DNA of 30,113 nt from JAAYEA01 sp012689325. GTDB taxonomy: Bacteria; Chloroflexota; Anaerolineae; JAAYEA01. Made by a program: the position numbers and the translations under genes. The notes under the pieces are model-generated. The model saw nothing but the letters and a program-made list of their open reading frames with translations, did no database searches and was not told the DNA's origin. Position 1 is the first letter of the stretch. Each line of letters starts with the position of its first letter. Location: the NCBI GenBank assembly GCA_036841525.1, contig DAITVZ010000066.1:1-30113 (forward strand), given 5' to 3'. This document shows positions 18,031 through 26,294 of the stretch, piece by piece.

Positions 18031-18726
18031 CTAGAATAGCTTGCCGCTCAAAAGATAGAAGACGAGTTTCTCGTATTCCTGCGCCACCGCCAGCATATCG
18101 CGCTCGCGGGTCCACCAGCGCTCCACGCGGAACCAGGTGGCGGGCGTTGCCACGAAGGTCAGCTCCACCTCCTCCCCCCGAAAGGCCTTGCGGAAGGTCC
18201 AGGCGGAGCGCCGCATGTGGAAGGGGTCGCTGATCACGATCAGGGCGCGGCCGCCGCGCTGGCGGAGCAGCTCGCGGGACTGGACGGCCTCATCGTGGGT
18301 GCTGGTGGTCTCGGGCATGGTGAGGATGGCGGAAGGCGCGACGCCCAGCTCGGCCAAATAGTCCGCCGAGATTTCAGCAAAGCTGCGCCTCTCGCCGGGG
18401 GCGTACGGCGGCTCCCCGCTGGCGATCACCAGCGGCGCATAGCCTTGCAGATAGAGCGCCGCGCCCCATTCCTCGCGCTCGCCGCTGCCGCCGCCCAGCA
18501 CCAGGATGGCGTCCGCCGGGCGGGGCGGCTCGTCCACGACCAGAAAGCGCGCCAGGGCGGTGAGCCAGAGCGGGTGGGCGGCGATGGCCAGCGCCAGCAA
18601 CGCCAGCAGCGCCAGGCCAACCCGGCGCAGGCTGGCCTTGCGCAGGTGCACGTACTCGCGCGGGCGCTCCAGCCAGCGGGGGACTGGAGCGCCGGGCTCG
18701 GACTCGCGGGAAGGCGCGGTTTTCAT
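18031..18726 (-). CDS. DUF218/YdcF-like membrane-anchored protein
   Basis: 231 residues. A basic N-terminal segment precedes one transmembrane helix (~36-63). The DUF218 domain follows: A-D-A-I-L-V-L-G-G-G (~71-80), A-S-G-E-P (~102-106), T-S-T-H-D-E-A (~141-147) and S-D-P-F-H-M-R-R (~166-173), all standard family blocks. Relatives such as SanA and ElyC act in envelope integrity or peptidoglycan-precursor metabolism; the reaction here is not known. The start ATG at 18726 overlaps the aspartokinase stop as ATGA, so translation is probably coupled and the gene is the last in the amino-acid operon. Its stop is separated by a single base from the stop of the convergent GT39/PA14/NHL gene, with no good intrinsic terminator between them. 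Confidence 0.88.
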   Translation of the reverse strand: MKTAPSRESEPGAPVPRWLERPREYVHLRKASLRRVGLALLALLALAIAAHPLWLTALARFLVVDEPPRPADAILVLGGGSGEREEWGAALYLQGYAPLVIASGEPPYAPGERRSFAEISADYLAELGVAPSAILTMPETTSTHDEAVQSRELLRQRGGRALIVISDPFHMRRSAWTFRKAFRGEEVELTFVATPATWFRVERWWTRERDMLAVAQEYEKLVFYLLSGKLF

Positions 18727-20138
18727 GAGCCGTTGATGGGCATGAGGACATCCTGGTGGATCGCCCGCACGGCGTCGTCGGCGTCCTTGATGTCCACCAC
18801 CATGGAAAAGTTGCAGGCGGAGGAGCCTTGCGCCACGGCGACGATGTTGATGCGGCGCTTGCCCAACGCCCCCACGATCTGCGCGGCCACGCCGGGGGTG
18901 TAGGCGATCCCCTCACCCACCACGGCGACGATGGCTACCTCGGCTTGCTGCCCGATGCGGTCGATGTTCTGCTTGAGCATTTCCAGCCGCAGCTCGTCCT
19001 CCAGCGACTCGATCACGCCCTTGGCTGCAGCCAGGGGCACGACGAAGCAGATGTGCTGCTCCGAGGAGGATTGGGAGATCATCAGCACGTTGGCGTTGCG
19101 GCGTGCCACGGCGGCAAAGGTCCGCGCGGCGATGCCGGGCACGCCCAGCATGCCCCGCCCTTCCACCGTGATCAGGCTGAGCGCCTTGATCACGCTCACG
19201 GCCTGGATGGGCCGCTTGTCGGTGTTCTGGCGCTCGCGCACCAGCACGGTCCCGGGGTGGGCAGGGTTAAAGGTGTTGACGGTGCGCAGGGGGATGCCCA
19301 GCTCGGCCGCCGGCGCGATGGTCTTGGGATGCAACACCTGGGCGCCAAAGTAGGCCAGCTCGGCGGCCTCGGCGTAGGTCATCTCGGGGAGGGTATAGGC
19401 CTCCTTGACGATGCGCGGGTCGGCGGTCATGATGCCGTCGACCTCTTTCCAGATATAGATCTCCGTTGCGGCGAGGCAGGCGCCCAGGATCGCCGCGGTA
19501 TAGTCGCTGCCGCTGCGCCCCAAGGTCGTGGTCACGCCCTCCGGCGTCGCGCCGATGAAACCGGTCACCACGGGGACGATGCCGCGCGCCAGCAGGGCGC
19601 CCAGCCGCGCCTCCGTGCGGGCCTTGGTCTCCTCCATCAGCGGGCTGGCCTGGCCAAAGTTGTCGTCGGTGACGATCAGCTCGGTGGCTTCCACCGCCTG
19701 GGCCTTGATGCCGGCGGAGCTGAGGGCCGCGGCGATCATGACCACGGAGAGCCGCTCGCCCAGCGCCGAGATGAGGTCCAGCCCGCGGGGGGTCAGCTCG
19801 CGGAGGATCGCCACGCTGCGGCAAAAACGGTCGAAATCGTGCAGCCTATCCTCGATGTGGCCGGACACGTCTAGGCGCATGGCGGGGCTGAGGGACAGTT
19901 GGTCCACCGTGCTCAGGTGGCGGCTCAGCAGCTCCGACTTGAGCCGCTGGTAGGTCTCGTGATCGCCGCGCGAGGCGGCGGTGGCGCCCTCGATGAGCGC
20001 GTTGGTCACGCCGCTCATGGCGGAGACGACCACCACCACCTGCGGATCCCTGGTCAAAGCGTCCTGGACGATCTTGATGACCTGCCTAAAGGCTTCTTGG
20101 CTGCCTACGGAGGTGCCCCCGAACTTCATCACCAACAT
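18723..20138 (-). CDS. lysC: Aspartate kinase with two C-terminal ACT domains
   Basis: 471 residues from ATG 20138, chosen over the upstream in-frame start at 20177 because AGGAG sits 8 nt before it and the family begins directly with the K-F-G-G-T-S motif (K5-S10). It phosphorylates L-aspartate, the first step to lysine, threonine and methionine. Visible kinase motifs are V-S-A-M-S-G (~38-43), T-L-G-R-S-G-S-D-Y-T (~205-214) and V-D-G-I-M-T-A-D-P-R (~233-242). Two ACT domains follow (~318-395 and ~399-470), with I-S-Q-S-S-S-E in the first and V-A-Q-G-S-S in the second; these normally bind the inhibitory amino acid. The length fits a long monofunctional enzyme without a homoserine dehydrogenase domain. 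It lies third in the operon after asd and thrC and overlaps the DUF218 start. The symbol is by analogy. Confidence 0.95.
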   Translation of the reverse strand: MLVMKFGGTSVGSQEAFRQVIKIVQDALTRDPQVVVVVSAMSGVTNALIEGATAASRGDHETYQRLKSELLSRHLSTVDQLSLSPAMRLDVSGHIEDRLHDFDRFCRSVAILRELTPRGLDLISALGERLSVVMIAAALSSAGIKAQAVEATELIVTDDNFGQASPLMEETKARTEARLGALLARGIVPVVTGFIGATPEGVTTTLGRSGSDYTAAILGACLAATEIYIWKEVDGIMTADPRIVKEAYTLPEMTYAEAAELAYFGAQVLHPKTIAPAAELGIPLRTVNTFNPAHPGTVLVRERQNTDKRPIQAVSVIKALSLITVEGRGMLGVPGIAARTFAAVARRNANVLMISQSSSEQHICFVVPLAAAKGVIESLEDELRLEMLKQNIDRIGQQAEVAIVAVVGEGIAYTPGVAAQIVGALGKRRINIVAVAQGSSACNFSMVVDIKDADDAVRAIHQDVLMPINGS

Positions 20139-20146
20139 CTGAACAT

Positions 20147-20151
20147 CTCCT
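20147..20151 (-). promoter_or_regulatory. Ribosome binding site of aspartokinase
   Basis: AGGAG on the minus strand, 8 nt before ATG 20138. It decides the start against the longer ORF beginning at 20177. Confidence 0.75.
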
Positions 20152-20194
20152 GTCTGTCGTTTCGATGGAGACCCCAAAAGGTTTTCCTAGACCT

Positions 20195-21544
<1,350 letters not shown>

Positions 21545-21549
21545 GATGC

Positions 21550-21554
21550 CCTCC
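21550..21554 (-). promoter_or_regulatory. Ribosome binding site of thrC
   Basis: GGAGG on the minus strand begins just after the asd stop codon (21557-21559) and 5 nt before ATG 21544. It decides the thrC start. Confidence 0.7.
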
Positions 21555-21556
21555 AC

Positions 21557-22609
21557 CTATTTGATCCAGCCCTGCGCCACCAGCAGCTCGGCGTTCAGCA
21601 GGGAGCCGCCAGCGGCGCCGCGCACGGTATTGTGGCCTAGCAGGACAAACTTGAAGTCGAAAAGCGGGCAGGGGCGCAGCCGGCCCACGATGGTGGCCAT
21701 GCCCTTTTCCAGGTGGATGTCGCGGGAGGGCTGCGGCCTATCCGCCTCCTCGGCCACCAGGATGGGGTGCTGCGGGGCGCTGGGCAGCCCGAGCGCCTGC
21801 GGCTCGGCCCGAAAGTCGCGCCAGACCTGGCTGATCTCCTCGATGGTGGTCTGGCGGCCCAGGCTCACCGAGACGCACTCGGTGTGGCCGTCATGCACGG
21901 GCACGCGGTTGCAGTGCGGGCTGATCACGATCTCGGCGTCCTGAATCCGCCCCTCCTGCAAGCGGCCCAACAGCTTGAGCGGCTCGCTCACCATCTTGTC
22001 CTCTTCCCCGCCGATGTAGGGGATCACGTTGCCCAGGATATCCAGCGAGGGCACGCCGGGGTAGCCGCCGCCCGAGACCGCTTGCATGGTCACCACATAG
22101 ACCTTGCTCAGCCCAAAGGCGCTCTGGAGCGGCTTCAGGGCCAGGGTCATGTGGGTGCTGGAGCAGTTGGCGGAGGTGACGATAAAGCCCTTCCAGCCGC
22201 GCCCCGCCTGTTGCGTGCGGATCAGCGCCAGGTGGTCGGCGTTGACCTCGGGGATGATCAAGGGCACATCTGCTGCGAGGCGGTGGGCCGAGGCGTTGGA
22301 GCAGACCACGTGACCCGCCGCGGCGAATTCCTCCTCCACCGGGCCGGCCAGGTCGCCGGGGAGGGAGGCGAAGAGCAGCTGGCAATCCATGCCGGCGGTG
22401 GCGGTGGCGGGGAGGACGGGCATCTGGCGCGCCCACTCGGGCATGGGAGTCGAGAGGATCCAATGGCAGGCGCGCTCGTAGCTTTGCCCCGCTGACCGGC
22501 TGGAGGCGGCCAGCGCTTTTACCTCAAACCAGGGGTGGCCGTCCAAAAGCTGGACGAAACGCTGGCCGACGGCCCCCGTTGCACCCAAGACGCCGACAGG
22601 GATTTTCAT
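21557..22609 (-). CDS. asd: Aspartate-semialdehyde dehydrogenase, archaeal/yeast type
   Basis: 350 residues from ATG 22609, with AAGGAG 5 nt upstream. The longer ORF (from 22705) would run through a terminator hairpin and is rejected. The protein starts at once with the NADP Rossmann motif G-V-L-G-A-T-G-A-V-G-Q (~7-17). The catalytic cysteine is C149 in T-S-A-N-C-S-S-T; the catalytic histidine lies in N-R-V-P-V-H-D-G-H-T-E (~234-244, probably H242). It reduces aspartyl phosphate to aspartate semialdehyde, the step after the aspartokinase encoded two genes downstream. The sequence is of the archaeal/fungal class, not the E. coli Asd class, as is usual for several deep-branching bacteria. It is first in the operon, and its upstream leader may regulate the whole unit. 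Confidence 0.94.
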   Translation of the reverse strand: MKIPVGVLGATGAVGQRFVQLLDGHPWFEVKALAASSRSAGQSYERACHWILSTPMPEWARQMPVLPATATAGMDCQLLFASLPGDLAGPVEEEFAAAGHVVCSNASAHRLAADVPLIIPEVNADHLALIRTQQAGRGWKGFIVTSANCSSTHMTLALKPLQSAFGLSKVYVVTMQAVSGGGYPGVPSLDILGNVIPYIGGEEDKMVSEPLKLLGRLQEGRIQDAEIVISPHCNRVPVHDGHTECVSVSLGRQTTIEEISQVWRDFRAEPQALGLPSAPQHPILVAEEADRPQPSRDIHLEKGMATIVGRLRPCPLFDFKFVLLGHNTVRGAAGGSLLNAELLVAQGWIK

Positions 22610-22614
22610 GGACA

Positions 22615-22620
22615 CTCCTT
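22615..22620 (-). promoter_or_regulatory. Ribosome binding site of asd
   Basis: AAGGAG on the minus strand, 5 nt before ATG 22609, lying between the terminator T-run and the start codon. Confidence 0.75.
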
Positions 22621-22633
22621 TTGGCAATTGCTG

Positions 22634-22668
22634 AACAAAAAGGGGCCAGGTCGAAACAACCTGGCCCC
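22634..22668 (-). terminator. Intrinsic terminator, possibly an attenuator, upstream of asd
   Basis: A perfect 10-bp stem (GGGGCCAGGT at 22642-22651 with ACCTGGCCCC at 22659-22668) encloses a 7-base loop. On the minus strand it is followed by TTTTTGTT (22641-22634). It closes the oxidoreductase/isomerase transcript. The T-run ends only 24 nt before the asd ATG, leaving no room for a separate asd promoter downstream of it, so attenuation of asd is possible. Confidence 0.88.
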
Positions 22669-22732
22669 ATTGCGCTATCTTGCGGCGTGCTCTGCCGCCC
22701 GGCACTTTTGCCGTCGCGAACCGGAAGACGGC

Positions 22733-23728
22733 CTATTTCTTGGTGAAGGCAGCGTCGAAAGCGACGGCCGAAGGCGTAAAGTCCACCGACCTGACGAAGG
22801 CGGCCGCCTCGGCGGCGCCGAACTCGCGGTCCATCCCCGCATCTTCCCACTCGACGGAGAGCGGGCCCTGATAGTTGATGCGGTTCAGGACGCGGATGAT
22901 CGCCTCGAAATCCACGTCGCCGCGGCCCAGCGAGCGGAAATCCCAGCCGCGCCGCGCGTCGCCGAAGGAGAGGTAAGAGCTGATGATGCCGCTCTCGCCG
23001 TCCAGCGTCACCGCGCAGTCCTTCATGTGCACGTGATAAATGCGATCCGGGAAGGCGGCGATAAACCGCGCCGGATCGACGCCCTGCCATTGCAGGTGGC
23101 TGGGATCAAAGTTGAAGCCGAACTCGGGCCGGTACTTGAGCACCTCGAGCAGTCGGCGGGCGGTGTGGGTGTCGAAGGCGATCTCGGTGGGGTGGACCTC
23201 CAGCGCGAACTTGACGCCCAGCTTGCCAAACTCGTCCAGGATGGGGTTCCACTTGTCCGCCACGAACTGGAAGCCCTCCTCGATCTTTTCGGGGGGGATG
23301 GGCGGAAAGCTATAGATCAGGTCCCAGATGGGCGAGCCAGTAAAGCCCGTGACCACGCTCACGCCGAGCTTTTTCGCGGCATGGGCGGTGCGGATGACCT
23401 CTTCGATGGCCCACTTGCGCTTGACCTCGGCGGGCTTGCCCGCCAGCGCGGGCGGCAAGAAGCCATCGGTGCGATAGTCGTTGGGGTCGCAGACGCACTG
23501 CCCCACCAGGTGGGTGCTGATGGCCCATACCTTGAGCCCGTACTTGGCCAAAAGCGCTTTTCGCCCGTCGCAATAGCCGGGGTCGGAGAGCGCCTTGCTT
23601 ACCTCGAAATGATCGCCCCAGGTGGCCAGTTCCAGGCCGTCATAGCCCCACGAGCTGGCCTTTTGCGCCAGCGTCTCCAACGGAAGGTCTGCCCATTGCC
23701 CTGTAAAGAGGGTTACCGGTCGTGCCAT
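22733..23728 (-). CDS. Sugar-phosphate isomerase/epimerase, TIM-barrel (AP endonuclease 2 fold)
   Basis: 331 residues from ATG 23728. An in-frame ATG at 23737 touches the SD (AAGGAGG, 23739-23745) and is unlikely; the ATG at 23728 has 10-nt spacing. The fold is the xylose isomerase-like TIM barrel, with metal-ligand candidates E177 (A-L-E-V-H-P), D208 and H211 (N-F-D-P-S-H), H234 (Y-H-V-H-M-K-D) and E293 (S-V-E-W-E-D). Such enzymes isomerise or epimerise sugars or inositol derivatives; the substrate here cannot be told. It lies 27 bp after a Gfo/Idh/MocA oxidoreductase, a very common pairing in sugar or polyol catabolism, and is followed by a strong terminator. No transporter or regulator for the pathway is present in the window. 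Confidence 0.9.
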   Translation of the reverse strand: MARPVTLFTGQWADLPLETLAQKASSWGYDGLELATWGDHFEVSKALSDPGYCDGRKALLAKYGLKVWAISTHLVGQCVCDPNDYRTDGFLPPALAGKPAEVKRKWAIEEVIRTAHAAKKLGVSVVTGFTGSPIWDLIYSFPPIPPEKIEEGFQFVADKWNPILDEFGKLGVKFALEVHPTEIAFDTHTARRLLEVLKYRPEFGFNFDPSHLQWQGVDPARFIAAFPDRIYHVHMKDCAVTLDGESGIISSYLSFGDARRGWDFRSLGRGDVDFEAIIRVLNRINYQGPLSVEWEDAGMDREFGAAEAAAFVRSVDFTPSAVAFDAAFTKK

Positions 23729-23738
23729 GTGATCCATA

Positions 23739-23745
23739 CCTCCTT
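23739..23745 (-). promoter_or_regulatory. Ribosome binding site of the isomerase gene
   Basis: AAGGAGG on the minus strand. It lies 1 nt from ATG 23737 but 10 nt from ATG 23728, favouring the latter as start. Confidence 0.7.
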
Positions 23746-23755
23746 GTATTGTCGG

Positions 23756-24949
23756 CTACTTGGTCCAGCGAGCGGGCGTCCACTTTTTGTCGCTGTGGGC
23801 GCTCTCCACCACCTTCTCGATAAAGAAGACGCCCTTGGCGCCATCCACCACCGTCGGAAAGTCCAGCTCGAGCTCGGTCGGCGCGCGGCCCAACAGCTTG
23901 GCGCGCATGGTGTCGGTGGCGTTCATATAGATGTTGGCAAAGGCCTCCAGGAAAGCCTCCGGATGGCCGGAGGGGATGCGGGTGGCGCGCTTGGCCGCCT
24001 CGCACAAATAGCCGTTGCCGCGCTTGTAGACCTGCTCAGGCCCGTCGGGGGGACGGAAGTACAAATAGTTGGGGTGCTCCTGGTGCCACTCCAGCGCGCC
24101 CTGGGTGCCATAGATGCGGATGCGCAGGTTGTTCTCCTCGCCGGGGCCGATCTGGGTGGCCCAAAGGATGCCGCGCGCGCCGTTGGTGTAGCGCAAGAGG
24201 ACGCTCACGTCGTCATCCAGCGGCCGGCCAGGGACAAAGGTGGTCAAGTCGGCGCAGACCTCGGCGAGCTCTAGGCCGGTGATGTAGGCGGCCAGGTTCT
24301 CGCAATGGGAGCCGATGTCGCCCAGGCAGCCGGCGATGCCCGCGCGCTTGGGGTCGGTGCGCCAGGCGGCCTGCTTGCTGCCGGCGTCCTCGACCTTGGT
24401 CAGGAGCCAGCCCTGCGGATACTCGACGACCACCCGCTGGAGCTTGCCCAGCATACCGTTTTGCACCATGTAGCGGGCCTGCTTGACCATCGGATACCCG
24501 GTATAGTTGTGGCTCAGGGCAAAGACCGCGCCGCTTTGCTCCACCAGCTTGCGCAGGGCGTTGGCCTCGGCGGAGGACATGGTCATCGGCTTGTCGCAGA
24601 CGACGTTGATCCCTGCCTCCAGGAAGGCTTTCGCCGCCGGAAAGTGCATGTGGTTGGGCGTGACGATGCTGACGAAATCGATGCGCTCGCCCAGCGGCAG
24701 TTTGGCCTCTTGGGCGGCCATCTCTTGAAAGGAGCCATAGACGCGGTCATCGGCGAGCAGCAGATCGCGCCCGGAGGCCTTGGACTTTTCGGGGGTCGAG
24801 GAAAAGCACCCGGCCACCAACTCGACGCCGCCGTCCATGATGGCGGCCCGGCGATGCACGGCGCCGATAAAGGCATCGCGCCCGCCTCCAACCATGCCCA
24901 TGCGGAGCTTGCGGTCCAGCAGGGCTTTTTCCTCCTTGCCGCTTACCAT
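23756..24949 (-). CDS. Gfo/Idh/MocA family NAD(P)-dependent oxidoreductase
   Basis: 397 residues from ATG 24949, preceded by AAGGAGGA (24954-24961); the longer ORF start at 25006 has no SD. The Rossmann motif M-V-G-G-G-R-D-A-F-I-G is at ~19-29. The catalytic-region lysine is K120 in C-D-K-P, a variant of the usual E-K-P. G-D-I-G-S-H near nt 24315-24332 is the family's D-x-G-x-H catalytic/substrate motif, and a C-terminal H-P-E-A-F block resembles inositol and sugar dehydrogenases. It probably oxidises a sugar or polyol hydroxyl using NAD(P). It is the first gene of a two-gene unit with the isomerase and has its own promoter at 25015-25043. Substrate unknown. Confidence 0.92.
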   Translation of the reverse strand: MVSGKEEKALLDRKLRMGMVGGGRDAFIGAVHRRAAIMDGGVELVAGCFSSTPEKSKASGRDLLLADDRVYGSFQEMAAQEAKLPLGERIDFVSIVTPNHMHFPAAKAFLEAGINVVCDKPMTMSSAEANALRKLVEQSGAVFALSHNYTGYPMVKQARYMVQNGMLGKLQRVVVEYPQGWLLTKVEDAGSKQAAWRTDPKRAGIAGCLGDIGSHCENLAAYITGLELAEVCADLTTFVPGRPLDDDVSVLLRYTNGARGILWATQIGPGEENNLRIRIYGTQGALEWHQEHPNYLYFRPPDGPEQVYKRGNGYLCEAAKRATRIPSGHPEAFLEAFANIYMNATDTMRAKLLGRAPTELELDFPTVVDGAKGVFFIEKVVESAHSDKKWTPARWTK

Positions 24950-25014
24950 GCCATCCTCCTTATAGGTATCTAGGCTGCGTTGCTGATACGTCAAAGGTTC
25001 CTGCAATGCGCCCT

Positions 25015-25043
25015 ATACTAACACAAGCTCGCCTTCTTGTCAA
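25015..25043 (-). promoter_or_regulatory. Sigma70-type promoter for the oxidoreductase/isomerase operon
   Basis: On the minus strand a perfect TTGACA (25038-25043), a 17-bp spacer and TAGTAT (25015-25020, four of six consensus bases) point toward the ATG at 24949. The 5' leader would be about 60 nt. Its -35 is 27 bp from the divergent sucC -35. Confidence 0.75.
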
Positions 25044-25069
25044 AGCCTTGGATATCGACGGGAAAAGCA

Positions 25070-25099
25070 TTGGCCCGATCCGCCATAACCGGCTATAAT
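25070..25099 (+). promoter_or_regulatory. Sigma70-type promoter for the sucCD operon
   Basis: TTGGCC (25070-25075), an 18-bp spacer and a perfect TATAAT (25094-25099). Transcription would start near 25106. The in-frame ATG at 25098 overlaps the -10 box, so it cannot be the sucC start from this promoter. Confidence 0.7.
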
Positions 25100-25135
25100 G
25101 GCGAGCATTAGGGCTGGGAGGAGAGGCTCCTGGCC

Positions 25136-25143
25136 AAGGGAGG
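25136..25143 (+). promoter_or_regulatory. Ribosome binding site of sucC
   Basis: AAGGGAGG with 8 nt to TTG 25152. The alternative GTG at 25143 overlaps the site. This decides a TTG start. Confidence 0.7.
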
Positions 25144-25151
25144 TGGCCCCT

Positions 25152-26294
25152 TTGCGTTTGCTGGAATACCAGGCCAAAGAACTGCTGGCGCAGCGTGGCG
25201 TGCCGGCGCCGAGCGGCCAAGTCGCGGCCACGCCGGAAGCGGCGCGCGAGGTGGCCGCGCGGCTGGGCCGCGTGGTGGTCAAGGCGCAGGTGAGCGTGGG
25301 CGGGCGCGGCAAGGCCGGCGGCATCAAGCTGGCCGAGACGCCCGCCGAGGCTGAAGCGGCGGCGCGGGCGCTGCTGGGCAGCACGCTCAAGGGGCTGCCG
25401 GTGCGCCAGGTCCTGGTGGAGCAGGCGCTCGAGATCGCGCGGGAGTTGTACTTGAGCGTGGCGCTCGATCGCGCCCAGCGCTGCCTGGTTCTCATCTCTT
25501 GCGCGGAGGGCGGCGTCGATATCGAGGAGGTGGGACGGCTGCGCCCGGCCAGCCTGGCCCGCATCCCCCTGGACCCCTTTGTCGGCCTGCGCGGCCACCA
25601 CATCCGCCAGGCCGCCCACGCCGCGCACCTCCCGGCGGAGCTTGGCGCCGCCTTTGCGGGGCTGGCGGAGGGCTTGTATCGTTGCCTGCACGAGTGCGAC
25701 GCCACGCTGGCGGAGATCAACCCCCTGGCGCTCACGGTGGATGGCCGGCTGGTGGCCGCCGATGCCAAGATCGTGGTGGACGACAATGCCCTCTACCGGC
25801 AGCCCGAGCTGGCGGCCTGGGGCCAAGAGGGCGAGGAGCCCTATCAAGCGCTGGCCCGCGAACAGGGCCTGAGCTATATCAAGCTGACGGGCGAGATCGG
25901 CTGCATGGTCAACGGCGCGGGGCTGGCCATGGCGACCATGGACATCACGCGGCTCTACGGCAGCGCCCCGGCCAACTTTGCCGACATCGGCGGCGGCGCC
26001 CGGGCGGAGCGGGTGCTCGCCGCGCTGCGCATCATCCTGGCCGACCCGCAGGTCCGCGCGGTGCTGATCAACATTTTCGGCGGGATCACCCGTTGCGACG
26101 AGGTAGCGGAGGGGATTGTGGCGGCGCTGCGCGAGCTGCGGCCCCGCGTGCCCATCGTGGCACGCTTGGTGGGCACCAACCAGGAGGAAGGGCAGCGCAT
26201 CCTGGGCCAGGCGCAGGTGCTGACGGCCCATTCCCTGAGCGAGGCGGCGCGGCTGGCCGTGTCGCTGGCCCGTCCGGCGGGAGGCCAGCCATGA
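25152..26294 (+). CDS. sucC: Succinyl-CoA synthetase (succinate-CoA ligase) beta subunit
   Basis: 380 residues from TTG 25152, chosen from the SD spacing and because the family opens with L-x-E-Y-Q-A-K within the first few residues. The protein has an ATP-grasp domain (~1-235), with G-G-R-G-K-A-G-G-I-K (~50-59) and E-I-N-P-L (~188-192), and a C-terminal CoA-ligase domain with G-C-M-V-N-G-A-G-L-A-M (~250-260) and N-I-F-G-G-I-T-R-C-D (~307-316). With SucD it interconverts succinyl-CoA and succinate with nucleotide phosphorylation in the TCA cycle. It overlaps sucD by ATGA. Related malate-CoA ligase subunits are hard to exclude from sequence alone, but the family assignment is firm. Confidence 0.93.
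   Translation: MRLLEYQAKELLAQRGVPAPSGQVAATPEAAREVAARLGRVVVKAQVSVGGRGKAGGIKLAETPAEAEAAARALLGSTLKGLPVRQVLVEQALEIARELYLSVALDRAQRCLVLISCAEGGVDIEEVGRLRPASLARIPLDPFVGLRGHHIRQAAHAAHLPAELGAAFAGLAEGLYRCLHECDATLAEINPLALTVDGRLVAADAKIVVDDNALYRQPELAAWGQEGEEPYQALAREQGLSYIKLTGEIGCMVNGAGLAMATMDITRLYGSAPANFADIGGGARAERVLAALRIILADPQVRAVLINIFGGITRCDEVAEGIVAALRELRPRVPIVARLVGTNQEEGQRILGQAQVLTAHSLSEAARLAVSLARPAGGQP

Noticed and set aside
17999..18041. Inverted repeats GCACAAG/CTTGTGC and AGCTA/TAGCT at the convergent gene ends
   Set aside because: The stems are short, one lies in coding sequence, and neither strand shows a T-run after them, so they are not convincing terminators.
20139..20194. AAAGGT/ACCTTT inverted repeat between thrC and lysC
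   Set aside because: It is only a 6-bp A/T-rich stem without a proper T-tract; it is more likely chance, and lysC is expected to be co-transcribed with thrC.
22610..22705. N-terminal extension of Asd from 22705
   Set aside because: It would translate the terminator hairpin; a good SD and the Rossmann motif place the start at 22609.
25098..25151. N-terminal extension of SucC from ATG 25098
   Set aside because: The ATG overlaps the -10 box TATAAT, there is no SD before it, and the extra residues do not match the family start.
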